Shown in pieces: positions 22,901 through 32,232 of a DNA stretch of 64,000 bases (positions are counted from its first letter, which is position 1; the number at the start of each line of letters is the position of its first letter). The notes beneath the pieces are model-generated. The model was not told where the DNA came from, did not search any database, and saw only the letters and a program-made list of their open reading frames with translations. This stretch comes from Hypoxylon rubiginosum (lineage: Eukaryota > Ascomycota > Sordariomycetes > Xylariales > Hypoxylaceae): assembly GCA_902806565.1 (NCBI GenBank), contig CADCXA010000021.1, forward strand, positions 992,001 through 1,056,000, given 5' to 3'. A program made the position numbers and the translations under genes.

Positions 22901-24880
22901 GAGGCTATCGATTCGGAACCAGAAGAGTTTCGCGATTTGGCAGTGGAAGAGATCGAACGGTACCGTAGGATGGATGAATATTCTCCTTCATATCAGAATT
23001 GCTTCACCACAGCCGCTCTCGATGCCTTTTGCCGTCTAATGAAGGCTAATGTCATCCCTACCAATCACATCATATTTGTCCAATATCTTCAAGACAAGAC
23101 TTATGACCTTGTCCGGATCAAGGCCTGCGAGTGCCTGGTCGAGCTGGGAATGCTGGCACGTCCCTCGTTCATACGGTTTCTACTGCTTCTGGTCAGTACG
23201 GATCCTTCTCCGTTCGTTCGGCATCATCTATTCAAAGCGCTCTGCCGTGGCCTGGCTAGTATTGCAATAGGAGAGAACGAGCAGCCGGAAAAGCAGGCAT
23301 CAGACCAGCCGGCAGGGGATGACCTCATCGTCGAACAGAACGACGACATAATTGAAGAGAGAAAGAAGGCAAAGGCTAGAAAGGAGGATCTCTCTGCAGC
23401 CCTTGCGGCCCTGAAAAAAGAAACCACAGATGACGAAAATCTGCAGGCAGCAATTTGGAAAGCGATGAATTCGCCCATCCTCACTGTAACGGAGCGAACC
23501 AACATTCTCGAACTTTGCTCAGTCTTGTTTGAGGAAGACCAATCCCTCTTACTTTCTTTCAAGTATCCCCCTTACTGGACTGTTGAGCGTGGGGAGAAGG
23601 TTCGACATAAATGCATGGTGAGATTCAAACGCCATTATAGGACGAAGTCGCGCAAGTCGTATCCCGTTCAGCCGTTGCCACCAAAGCCGGAGCCTAAGCG
23701 AACGATCACTCTCAACTTGAATCGCAGCTCAAGCATCAGTGGAAAGCCTGCCACGCCTTCTACAGCTCAACCTCCTCCGCTTCCGCCACTAGTTGCCCCT
23801 ACTCCCAAGCCCTCGGATCCTGCTCCTACACCGAAGCCAGCCGCTCCGACTCAAAAACAGACGTCAGCACCGAAAGAAAAAACGGTTGCACCCGTTGTGA
23901 AGCTGCCCAGCAAGCTGCCCAGCAAGCTACCTAGCAAGCCACCTAGCAAGCAACCCAGCAAGCAACCCAGCACGCAGGAACCAAAGGATAGGGCAGGTCT
24001 TAAACAGGGAAAGCAATCGGTCAGTGCTGCTACATCTCGAGGGGCTACTCCTTTGGGCCTTCATGAGAAGCCAAAGTCTCAAGAGAAGCCGAAGTCTCAA
24101 GAGAAATCAAAGGTAGGCGGATCTCACAGGGATAGTATCTCTGTCCAGACCGCCGTACGGCCTACGATCGAGGTTCCGCAAGCCGAGCCAAAAGCAGCGA
24201 CTCCTAAAGTTAATGGAAACGGCAACTTGGCACTGCCTAAGCATCCAAGACCACCTAAGCGCGCAAGCACCGAGAACGACAGCCCCAGGCCAACGAAGAT
24301 CGTTAAGCTTAATACCTCAAGCATTCCTAGAAAGAGACTTGAGAAGGTTGATAAGCGGCAAAAGCGTAGATTACTGAAGACGGTAAAGTTTAGTGCCTGG
24401 GATAAGTTGCGTCTACGAAAAGAAAAAGACAGCACGAATCAGGCGGGATCGATCCGAGCCACTCCCAAGCATCGCAGACCCGAGGACAGGCCCGGCAAGA
24501 TGGAGAAATTCGGCATCAACAGTCCACGTCCGTCGGTTGCGCCAAGCTCTCCCGCCCCTAAGATTACAGATTCTTCACATATGACGACCTCGCCGTCGGT
24601 GCTGTCGGCGTCCCAATATCCCATCACCACACCTACTTCTACTACTCTATCCCAGCAATCGTCGCAACCAGGCGCGAGCAGCAGCAGCGGAAAGCCACGA
24701 AAGCCGCTACCGGAGATGCGCAAGCCGCTCCCGACAGGGGGACCGGCCTCTAATCCTACGCCGTCGAAACCGCAATCGCAATCGCAGTACTCTTCCTCTG
24801 CACCCGCGTCGTCTCCTCCCCCGTCGAAGGGAGCGCCGACCAAGTTCAAGATCAAGTTCAAACCACCTCCTTCGGGGTGA
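19970..24880 (+). CDS. taf2: TFIID subunit 2 (TAF2)
   Basis: A single exon encodes 1636 aa; a second in-frame ATG at 19982 has a better start context (ACCATGG). The N-terminal half (about 25-700) has the M1-aminopeptidase-like fold of TAF2: VHGRSDIMIVP, YRISIPFKL, TRYPHVYT and IFPCIDDPGSRNNWKI. At the position of the HExxH zinc site (about residue 444) the sequence is VHSLACQWFG, so it cannot be a metallopeptidase. HEAT-like repeats follow (about 850-1230). The C-terminal ~400 residues are Pro/Lys/Ser-rich and disordered, with short tandem repeats (PSKLPSKLPSKPPSKQ, KPKSQEKPKSQEKSK). The protein ends in a basic KFKIKFKPP tail. TAF2 helps TFIID contact the Initiator and downstream promoter DNA. 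It is one of the longest intron-free genes here. Confidence 0.95.
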   Translation: MPGTMEPEAAAPGDTPPVELPVDDTPPRLYVVFAQSVDIDIDFAEKRVHGRSDIMIVPTDDDNPVSEVFIDARQCEIDVTKIRVSNCEVEASYEDPCELAKTPDNYRWSAPQWMIRKHRMEPLLHHRRKEVSAVNHDLKCCTPYNGSIRVKLPSVEEVLRKNRDSLKADQQALLLHSNGTIGGYRISIPFKLKNVCDGLQFVGVSEADTRYPHVYTRHSIEPGTASSIFPCIDDPGSRNNWKISITCPRTLGDAYHEPSAAQQQSGTNGSRKRKHGEEEPQRRHIALTEGDKQLDMTVVCSGYLTGEVINKDDETKKTMTFEVERNKAAKHIGFAVGPFEHVDLWSEFRSEEDDVKLNRSVVKVHGYCLPGRADEVRNTCSTLVTAIDYLILTFGAYPFESYKVCFVDDMVEDTVPLCAFSLCSTRLLYPSDIVDTEVEITRTLVHSLACQWFGINIIPNTKADIWLITGLAWFLTDHFMKALCGNNEFRFRMKSMSDRLVEIDIRRPSLHDLGEALYLGSFEVDFMNLKAPLVLFILDRRLSKSTSTTGISRIISRMVTKANTSAQATDDILGSDAFRRACEKTCNSRLDHFWNQWVLMSGCPRFVVHQRFNKKRLCVEMTISQKQDIAFIKARPLDKDDFWRDVMEGAHGVYSAEPQQSFTGPMTIRIHEADGTPYEHIVEIREDSAKSVKFEIPYNTKYKRLKRNRRQRERAVASSNARGDEESQKTLYYLGDVMQQPDEMEEWDFRDWDEETEQKMDQESYEWIRMDADFEWICEMQTNLPAYMYASQLQQDRDVVAQQDSMLFLHRSFHRTGPHPLVSTILARTLLDPRYYYGIRIMAAEELPRHAATEHVNWIGLRHLLKVFQYFFCHPGTYVPRPNDFSDKRQYLVQRAIPEAIARVRGDDGRCPKEARRFILDQLQNNDNRDNIYSDQPYICCLIKALATCQLFDEKKTKQQKTMSFSFGDGDEDEVMEEAIDSEPEEFRDLAVEEIERYRRMDEYSPSYQNCFTTAALDAFCRLMKANVIPTNHIIFVQYLQDKTYDLVRIKACECLVELGMLARPSFIRFLLLLVSTDPSPFVRHHLFKALCRGLASIAIGENEQPEKQASDQPAGDDLIVEQNDDIIEERKKAKARKEDLSAALAALKKETTDDENLQAAIWKAMNSPILTVTERTNILELCSVLFEEDQSLLLSFKYPPYWTVERGEKVRHKCMVRFKRHYRTKSRKSYPVQPLPPKPEPKRTITLNLNRSSSISGKPATPSTAQPPPLPPLVAPTPKPSDPAPTPKPAAPTQKQTSAPKEKTVAPVVKLPSKLPSKLPSKPPSKQPSKQPSTQEPKDRAGLKQGKQSVSAATSRGATPLGLHEKPKSQEKPKSQEKSKVGGSHRDSISVQTAVRPTIEVPQAEPKAATPKVNGNGNLALPKHPRPPKRASTENDSPRPTKIVKLNTSSIPRKRLEKVDKRQKRRLLKTVKFSAWDKLRLRKEKDSTNQAGSIRATPKHRRPEDRPGKMEKFGINSPRPSVAPSSPAPKITDSSHMTTSPSVLSASQYPITTPTSTTLSQQSSQPGASSSSGKPRKPLPEMRKPLPTGGPASNPTPSKPQSQSQYSSSAPASSPPPSKGAPTKFKIKFKPPPSG
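23900..23972 (+). repeat. 12-bp coding repeats (PSKL/PSKQ) in TAF2
   Basis: About six degenerate copies of a 12-nt unit encoding P-S-K-(L/P/Q) lie in the disordered TAF2 tail, followed at about 24064-24110 by three copies of a KSQEK-coding unit. These are in-frame expansions. Confidence 0.85.
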
Positions 24881-27106
24881 TCAAGTCAGGTTATGAAGGC
24901 TAGATCAGTAGGGATATTAGCATAAGAGTTAATATTCAATGACGACACCCTACTTAGCCTTGCTTCTAGCTTTTTTTCTTTTCTTTTTGCTCTTTTGTCT
25001 GATGTTTTGTGTATACGAAGATGATTGATACCACCACAAACCCGCCCGCCCCCACGACTTCAGGGCGTGACAAATAAATATCCCCGTCCCCTTTTTTTTC
25101 TTGTCAATCCCTTCTTCTTTTTCTCTCACTTTTGCATTTCACCGACATGGCATAGGCGTTGGATTGGAGCGTTTAACGAAAGGGGGGCATAAAGAGAGAA
25201 ACTTGAAACAAAAAGGGAATATCGACAGAGTGGCACACGGATTCTTTTTTTACTTCCTATCCCGCGTTTCCGTTTTCCTACACACTACATACACTACTAC
25301 GTAATGATGGCGGGAAAGGGAAAGGGAACGGGAACGGGAACGGGAACGGGAACGGGAACGGAAGGATTTGATGATCAACAGAATTGATAAAGGGGCGGCG
25401 TCCCTACTACATATTTCCCTTTGCAAACAACTTTGCCCCTTTTAAGGAGAGCATCGGCGGGGGATTGAGAGAGACGGACTCGTTGACAAGGCCTTAAGTT
25501 ATCCTAGATATTATTAGGGCCTAATCGATTGCGTCGATCACCAAGTTTTCAGCGTTGTCTACATGTTTTATGTGAGTGAATCAGTGCCTTGCGTGTCTAT
25601 TCATTGCCTTTAATAGGAGATAGGTGCTCTCTAAGGTAATTTAGCTCCCCAAAAATATGACCCTGGCCATAGATGCAGCGTATTGCTTCTCAGTTATCCT
25701 ACAAATGGTAGTGACATGTGTAGTAGATGAAACTCTGAGTTTTGAGCTCCATGGACATGATTGCAGCTCCAACAGCTCCAATGACCGGTTTTGCGGTAGC
25801 TGTCTTGTACTCTTCCCCGGCATTTTATGCCCTTCTGGATCTCAAGTACATCTGCAGATACAAGATCCAAGCCGTATCCTAGCTCCGTAATCCTGACAAG
25901 TAGATTCCATATCTATGCCTATCATCTTCCTCCTTGTTCATCCAAGCAAGGCCCAGCTAGTTCTGTTTTGTAGACGAGTAGTTAGTGACCATTTCTTCAA
26001 ACAACGAGCGCGGACTGTCGCATGCCTCGAGAGTCTCACGACCCCCTAGCCTACGCCATCGAGACAGATTCAAAAAATAGGATCAGTCACTTACTTCCAT
26101 CTCCCAGTCTCCCCAATATCCCTCTCCTGACCAAGCTTCATCCACTCCTCTCCTAGATCACCAACAAGCCCACATTGACCAAAGCAGCACACCACCACCC
26201 CCCAGCCCCACCACAACAAACAGACAGACAACAAGACCACAATACCCCTCTCGTCCCCCCTCCGTCCCCCGTCGTTTCCTAGTCTCCACGTCCCCCAGTC
26301 GAGAAGCACCTACCTACCGGCACGATTAAACCGCCCCACGCCATTGCAAATATGCAGCTGTCGCCCGCTAACGCAGGTAGACAACGCTTGACTGACAGGC
26401 GCGTGATCGGAGTCGCCCTCAGAAGAGCCCATGTGCAGCCTCACCCTTTGGAGAGACGCTGGGGATACTGTAAAAGCTACGTGCGAGCAGGTAGGTGAAC
26501 TTCAAGCCAGGTTCCGCTTCGCTGTACTTTGACGTGGTTCCAGAGAGAGGATTCGACAGGATGCTGGGGCCTGCTGCGCTGCCTGAGTGTAGGATAGGAC
26601 GTAGGAGGAAGGTCGGATACTGCTAGAGTCGCAATGAGACGGGTCGGCGGTAGGGTCGGAGCTGTAATGTGGTGGAGGATGGCAGGCTTGCGGAGCTCGC
26701 GTGAGTATCGTGACTACACATTGGTGGTTTTTTTGGTTTTTTTCTTCTTCTTTCATTTTCCTTTCTTTCTTTTCTCTCCTTCTTTCTTTTCTTTTCTTGC
26801 TACGTGCCGGAGAATTTTTCCTGTGGGTAGTAAGTCAGCCGTTGCGTTCGTTTCTCAGTAGAGCGTTAAGAGCTTCAGGGGTCATCAGCCTAGGCCTACC
26901 ATTTGCTTCCTCCGAATGTCTGTCTGCCTTGCTAAAAGATATAAAATCCATTCGTCCTTGTTGTTCTTCTTCTTCTTCTTCTTGTTTTTATCTGCTCTTT
27001 TAGCTCGCGTCTGCAAGTTCTCACCAGGCAAAATCCGACAAGGTACACATTGTATCCATTGTAGTAAGGGCCAAAGTATGGACTGCTTTGCTTGCATAGG
27101 TCGTTT
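24881..27106. other. Convergent intergenic region, TAF2 to CDC26
   Basis: 2.2 kb between two 3' ends. It has an AATAAA at about 25074, a GGGAAC repeat (25312-25363), pyrimidine-rich stretches (25090-25135, 26730-26800, 26950-26995) and many short unconvincing frames. No gene is supported. Confidence 0.5.
25312..25363. repeat. GGGAAA/GGGAAC hexamer array
   Basis: Two copies of GGGAAA are followed by about six perfect copies of GGGAAC. The G-run spacing (GGG every 6 nt) meets the pattern for a potential G-quadruplex on the + strand. Confidence 0.9.
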
Positions 27107-27745
27107 CTATCGCCGTCTCGATGGAGCACCGGGGCCAGTACCACCTACGCCCGCGTTCGGTCCTACGACGCCGATTCGCTCCTCTCTGCTGCGTGTCATC
27201 ATGCGTCCTCCCGGTGCCTGTGCCGAGGGTTCAGTGCTTCCTTGTCGGCTCGCGGCTGCGGATCGTGCTGTAGTTCCTAGTCCTGTTGTTCGTGTTGCGC
27301 CGACTTGTGGCGTCGGGCCAGTAGCTGCTCCAGTGATGCGTTGCATTCGACTCGGAGCTGCGGCGGTGACGGATGGCGCGGTAGGTGGGTGTTGGCTTCT
27401 GGTCGCTCGTGCTTGTTGGAGGTATGCGGCACGCGCTTGGCCAGGCGATTGCGGGCGGTTGTGCAGCTGTTCGCGGGCAGAACGCCGTGGGGCGGTCACG
27501 CCGGCGACGAATGGGTCACTCGTGTCGATTTCTTCGTCTTCCGCGTCGCGCATGTCCTCATCGTCACCGTCTAGTGGCGACGAGGAGGACGACGAGGAGG
27601 ATGTGTCCATAGCTGTTTGGTGTGGGTGCGCTACGGGAGAGTGTGTTTGTGTTTGTGATTGAGCTTGCGCGGCGAAGCGCCTGTCTTCGTAGGTCGCGAC
27701 ATCTTCGGCGGTGAGAGTGAGTGTAGTGGGGGGCCGACGAAGCAT
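27107..27745 (-). CDS. cdc26: Probable anaphase-promoting complex subunit CDC26 with long disordered tail
   Basis: A single minus-strand frame of 212 aa begins MLRRPPTTLTLTAEDVATYE. The first ~25 residues match the conserved N-terminus of CDC26/APC12 (MLRR-P-T-x-L-x-L-x-x-xD-I-x-x-Y/F-E). In known structures this segment inserts into the TPR groove of Cdc16/Apc6 and stabilises the APC/C ubiquitin ligase. The remaining ~185 residues are low complexity: a poly-Ser run, an acidic DGDDEDMRDAEDEEID patch, Pro/Thr/Ala/Gln-rich sequence and an Arg-rich end (PSRRR). Yeast and animal CDC26 are about 85-125 aa, so this one is long. A longer open frame lies antisense (26916-27662) but has no recognisable domain. 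Confidence 0.7.
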   Translation of the reverse strand: MLRRPPTTLTLTAEDVATYEDRRFAAQAQSQTQTHSPVAHPHQTAMDTSSSSSSSSPLDGDDEDMRDAEDEEIDTSDPFVAGVTAPRRSAREQLHNRPQSPGQARAAYLQQARATRSQHPPTAPSVTAAAPSRMQRITGAATGPTPQVGATRTTGLGTTARSAAASRQGSTEPSAQAPGGRMMTRSREERIGVVGPNAGVGGTGPGAPSRRR

Positions 27746-28897
27746 TGTTTTGTTGTTTGGGGTAGACTTGAGCTACCTATGTAGTAGTTGTTAGGACTAG
27801 CTCTAGGTATGTTTGGATGAGTGCAAGGCTGAGCTATGTTGGTTGAGTACATGTAGACCAAGTAAATGTTGGATGTTGGGACAGAAAAAGCACAAGGTAG
27901 GAAGCCGAAGAATAGGAAAGGTAAGTGACGGATTTATGGAGGTGAATGTTAGGAATTAAGCTGGCATGCAAATCCAATTGGTACCTCAGGTGTTTATGAT
28001 GCAGTAAAACAGTGGCATGTGCTGGAGCGTGACGAAGAAAAATGTGGTTTGGTTCAAAGGCGGTAGGGTTTGTTGCGGGGTTAGGTTTGGTAGGTCTGGG
28101 GAAAATGTGTGTGTAGGTGGGGTAATTTGCGCGGCTACGCGTCTAACGTACCTTGTTCAGCCCTATAGGTGGGGTACCTAGTACATTAGGTCCCTTATGT
28201 GCTGGGACGCGCAGACGCGTTGTCAGGAACTGTCAGGTTTGAAGAGAATCGTGGATCGATTGAAGCTCGATGGCTAACGATGCGATGTCGAGCCATAATA
28301 CAATGAAATGAGTAAAGATGCGTCATTCATTGTGTAGAAACAATCCAAACCCAGTCAGGATAAAAGATGCGAAACTAGACAAGGAATCAGGCAGGTAGGT
28401 GTATTAGGTAGGTAGCTGAGAATTCAGGACAAGTTGCTGAGGTGCTGATGTGTTGATGTGTTGATGTGTTGATGTGCTGAGGGTTGGAGCTGTAATTCTT
28501 GGTAGGTTGTGATTCCTAGAAAGTGGTCTGAATTGCTTGGTCTCGAGAAGGTATCTAGATTTCGGTAGGTACGCGGAATTATATAGACTTTGTGGTGTGT
28601 TCGCCTAAGGTTGCCATATCATTCATTATGTAATCGGGGACCCACAAGGTTGGACAAAATGTGGGGTAGACCAGAGCAACTACCGCCACTGCCTCAGGTA
28701 CAAACGCGATTTGCACCTCGCTTTTTGATCTAGCCTTCATCTCATATTATCAAGGGACAACATTCATCAACAAGTTCTTTGCTTGCTCGGTATTTGGCGA
28801 CGAAGATTCCCGATTTCTTAGAAATTCCTTGTCTAACCTCTATAATAGGACACCCTAAAGCCCGATTCCACCTTGTAAGCCCAAGTCTTCCAGTACT
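27746..28897. other. Intergenic region, CDC26 5' side to GH78 3' side
   Basis: About 1.15 kb of purine-rich sequence with a TGTTGATG repeat (28443-28480). It contains the CDC26 promoter and the 3' end of the rhamnosidase transcript. No gene is seen. Confidence 0.5.
28443..28480. repeat. TGTTGATG octamer array
   Basis: Three perfect tandem copies of TGTTGATG are flanked by a TGCTGATG variant and a partial copy. Confidence 0.85.
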
Positions 28898-31696
28898 TCA
28901 TGCAATATCCTCTTCCGGAGGGCTGATATGAGGGGCTATAAGACGCTGCGGCGGCCATTCTGCTGCTTCAAAGTCACATTCTAGTTTATAACCACCAGAT
29001 CCCAGGATCTGATGCTTGACCTCTTCACCCCGGGTAACGTCCCTTGGGATATCCGATGGCAAGATCACCTTTGCCGTCGAGTTTGGAGGGATGGTTAAAT
29101 ACATAGAGAACTTCCGGCCAACTAATTCCCACTTGCAACTAATGAGGCCGTACGGCCCTTTAAACGACACATTGGCGTGTGTAATGTTACCGCCTGGTAT
29201 GGGACGGACGAGAATCTGTTGCCAACCGGGCTCGGCTGGGCTTATACCGCCGACTGTCGCGTGTAGCCAGTCTACGACAGACCCAAGTGCATAATGGTTG
29301 AAGCTCGTCATCGTGCCCGGGTTGATGGAGCCATCCGGCAGCATGCTATCCCACCTCTCCCAGATCGTCGTCGCTCCCATCGTGACCGGGTATAGCCAGG
29401 ACGGGCAGGTCTTCTCCAGCAGCATGCGGTATGCGAGCTGTGATCGACACACCTTTGTGAGGGCGTGAGCGATGACGGGCGTTCCGGCAAACCCCGTAGC
29501 AATGTTGAACCGAGCTCGTTGGACCAGCTTCGTGAGGTCGTGTGCTGCTAAGCTGAGTTCTTGGGCGTTTCGGTACAGTGAAAAGTGTATGGCTAGGGCA
29601 ATTCCCGTCTGAGTATTCGACACGAGCTTGCCAGCCGGCGAAATGTACTTGTGTTGGAATTTACGTCGCAGATCATCTGTTTGTGAGCTATATTTCTCGA
29701 CCAATTCGGCTTTTCCTAACACTTTGCAGACTTCTGTGAAGACTTCGGTAGTATGGACTAGATACGCGTCCGCAACGAGAATTGTATCTGTCGGTCCGTT
29801 GGACGGATCATTCGGGGGCGCTTTTGGGTCCAGCCAGTCGCCAAGTTGCCAGTGGTCTTCATCCCAGAGACCGTCTGCCCCCCGCTTGACACCATTCTCT
29901 AACCATCCTTGCATGCCAACGAACTGGCGTGAGATAATTTTCTTGTCACTTGAGAATTGGTAGAGCACATGGGGCGTCAAGACGACGATATCATCCCAAA
30001 TAGCCTCGGGCATGTGCGGCCAACCCGGCATGGGGATCTCTGGACACACGAACGGCGGAACGCTACCTCGTCCCTCCTGAAGCTGCTCGGCCGCAAGGTC
30101 TTGAAGCCAGTCTTTCAACATGCCGACAGTATCAAACAAGAAGCTCGCTGTCGGACAGAAAACCTGAATATCGCCCGTCCAGCCAAGCCGCTCGTTCCTC
30201 TGCGGACAGTCTGTTGGGATTGACAGGAAGTTCCCACGCATGCTCCAAATCACGTTCTGGTACAGTTGGTTAACCAACGCGTTAGAGCATACGAAGTCTC
30301 CCCTTCGTTTGAGATCCGTGTGCATGACCTGGGCCACAAAGTTCTCTTTAGACACCAGCGAACTACCTTCTGGCAATCCATCTACTTGTACATAACGGAA
30401 CCCGTGGAATGTGAACCTTGGAGCCCAGTCCCGGATCACTTTACCGGCTGATATAATGGTGTCTGTGGCTTTTGCTAATCGCAACGGCCGTGTTCCCAGC
30501 TCACCATGCTCCATGACTTCGGCGTGTTGGAAAGTCAAAGAAGTGCCTTCCGGAACGTCGATCTTCCGTAGTTGGACCTTTCCCACGAGATTTTGCCCAA
30601 AGTCGATAATTGTCTTTCCGCTTTTGGACTTGAATATGTCTACAGCTTCTACCGTCTGTGTGACTCGAACAGGTGGCGCGTCTGGAGCAACAAGCTCTGC
30701 CGATGGCCACGGAATTGTGTCTACCGACTTCCAATCCCCCGTGCTCGCTGAAGAAATTGGGACGTTCCATTGGTTATCTTCCAGCCACGCATCGTAGGTC
30801 TCCCCGTCGTATACCTCGCTATTCTGTATAGGACTACCACGGCATTGCCAGTCTTTGTTTGGCACGAGAACCGAGGAGAAAGACATATCGTCGCTATAAA
30901 CCTCGAGTTGAGCCAGCACAGCTAGTTTATCGCCATATAAGAACCGAGTCCCTCCTCGGAAGCCCAGGGTTCCCGCATACCAGCCTTCCGCGACTTCGAT
31001 AGCAATGACGTTTTGCTCGTTCGGGCGCAGTAAAGCGGTAACGTCGTGGACGTGGTAGTTTAATCTATGTTTGTAGCTAGTCCACCCAGGCGCCATCTCT
31101 TCGTCGCTCGTAAGCTTACCATTGATGTAAGCTTGGAAAACCCCCATCGCAGTTACGTATAGCCTCGCGTGCCATTGCTTGTCTGGCGGGGCGTCCAAAG
31201 TGAACTCTCTTCGGAACCGCAAAGGCTGCAAAGGTCCATTTGGCCCGATTCTTTCGGACGAGGTGATAAATGACTCCTTCCAGTCATCCCGGTTAAGAAA
31301 TCCGGCTTCTACCACGCTCACCGGAGACCAGGGCGATTCAGATACCGAACCACCTGCTCCCTTTCCAGAGCTGCGGACTCGCACTCTGGCACTTTCCCTT
31401 GACCTGAGCGGTCTTGCGGGCCATGGAACAAGAACTGATTCATCTGAGTCGACCGAAAAGTGGTCAACTTTTTGATCGGCTGTCCATGTGATTTCGATAT
31501 CGTATCTACTCTGCGTCCATCCCTTTGTGGTACTATCGTCTGCTTCGAACTGCCACGACAGTCTGGGTTCTGAATATCCTAGACCGAACCCGTTGTGGTG
31601 GTGTTCGAATGTCGGAGCAGTTAGCCTCGGGGCGGACATGGTGTGGCTTGTGTAATGACTCTTGCTAGAGCCGCCATATAATTGAGAAAGAAACAA
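28898..31696 (-). CDS. GH78 alpha-L-rhamnosidase, probably intracellular
   Basis: A single exon gives up to 932 aa. An internal in-frame ATG at 31639 (MSAPRLTAPTFEHH) fits the family start better and would give 913 aa. Domains in order are N-terminal beta-sandwiches (RLSWQFEAD, WHARLYVTAMGVFQAYINGK, LNYHVHDVT), the (alpha/alpha)6 catalytic barrel, and a C-terminal jelly roll. The conserved DCPQRNERLGWTGDIQVF carries the probable general acid E502. TTIWERWDSMLPDG carries the probable base E780 (numbered from the first ATG). GSINPGTMTSFNHYALGSVV is also typical. Neither start gives a signal peptide, so the enzyme likely removes terminal L-rhamnose from imported glycosides or oligosaccharides. 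It is divergent from an MFS sugar transporter. Confidence 0.93.
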   Translation of the reverse strand: MFLSQLYGGSSKSHYTSHTMSAPRLTAPTFEHHHNGFGLGYSEPRLSWQFEADDSTTKGWTQSRYDIEITWTADQKVDHFSVDSDESVLVPWPARPLRSRESARVRVRSSGKGAGGSVSESPWSPVSVVEAGFLNRDDWKESFITSSERIGPNGPLQPLRFRREFTLDAPPDKQWHARLYVTAMGVFQAYINGKLTSDEEMAPGWTSYKHRLNYHVHDVTALLRPNEQNVIAIEVAEGWYAGTLGFRGGTRFLYGDKLAVLAQLEVYSDDMSFSSVLVPNKDWQCRGSPIQNSEVYDGETYDAWLEDNQWNVPISSASTGDWKSVDTIPWPSAELVAPDAPPVRVTQTVEAVDIFKSKSGKTIIDFGQNLVGKVQLRKIDVPEGTSLTFQHAEVMEHGELGTRPLRLAKATDTIISAGKVIRDWAPRFTFHGFRYVQVDGLPEGSSLVSKENFVAQVMHTDLKRRGDFVCSNALVNQLYQNVIWSMRGNFLSIPTDCPQRNERLGWTGDIQVFCPTASFLFDTVGMLKDWLQDLAAEQLQEGRGSVPPFVCPEIPMPGWPHMPEAIWDDIVVLTPHVLYQFSSDKKIISRQFVGMQGWLENGVKRGADGLWDEDHWQLGDWLDPKAPPNDPSNGPTDTILVADAYLVHTTEVFTEVCKVLGKAELVEKYSSQTDDLRRKFQHKYISPAGKLVSNTQTGIALAIHFSLYRNAQELSLAAHDLTKLVQRARFNIATGFAGTPVIAHALTKVCRSQLAYRMLLEKTCPSWLYPVTMGATTIWERWDSMLPDGSINPGTMTSFNHYALGSVVDWLHATVGGISPAEPGWQQILVRPIPGGNITHANVSFKGPYGLISCKWELVGRKFSMYLTIPPNSTAKVILPSDIPRDVTRGEEVKHQILGSGGYKLECDFEAAEWPPQRLIAPHISPPEEDIA

Positions 31697-32232
31697 CTGC
31701 TGTTATGACCAGAAGCTGTCGGTCGTACCATCAAGTTGATACATGTGATTTTGGGGTAGATAGAGGTCATCCCGCGTTCGGCAACCCGAACAAGTCCGAG
31801 AAGCTCTTAATCTCGGTGCGATGCTTCACCGAGTCCTGGGAGTTGTCTCGGGTTGGCTCCCCAGCCGCCAAGAGGATTCCTGGGGCCAGCATTGCGGAGA
31901 TCGTGGGGTACATCCGCGTTTTTTCTTATTACTATGTAGTTATAGCTCGTCTCCCCTATGCCTTTTCAGCTAGATGGTGTGATTAGCTAACGCTCGTGGC
32001 TTCGCGGGTTGGTCCGCAAGATGATTGGGACGAGGAACAGTGAAGTCCAATCTAGTTTAACCCCTAGAATCCGATCTCGGGTCAGAGGTGTCCACAAGAA
32101 AATAGTGAGACCTCGGTTATTGTAAGTGCTAAACGACAGAAAAACTCGAAGTCCGTTGATTATCTTGGGTGTAATTGTTGCGTCTTATCATTGCTTCTCT
32201 GATACTGTGTGGCGGCTAAGCCTATCATCATC
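31697..32232. promoter_or_regulatory. Shared divergent promoter region, GH78 and MFS sugar transporter
   Basis: 536 bp between the two start codons (593 bp if the internal GH78 ATG is used). CGGGTTGG occurs twice in the same orientation (31849-31856 and 32005-32012), a possible site for a CGG-recognising Zn2Cys6 activator. No coding frame is credible. That this region co-regulates both genes is inferred from arrangement and function. Confidence 0.5.

Noticed and set aside
26916..27662. 248-aa + strand frame over the CDC26 gene
   Set aside because: It is low-complexity, Cys/Arg/Ser-rich and without a recognisable domain; the opposite strand begins with the CDC26 motif.
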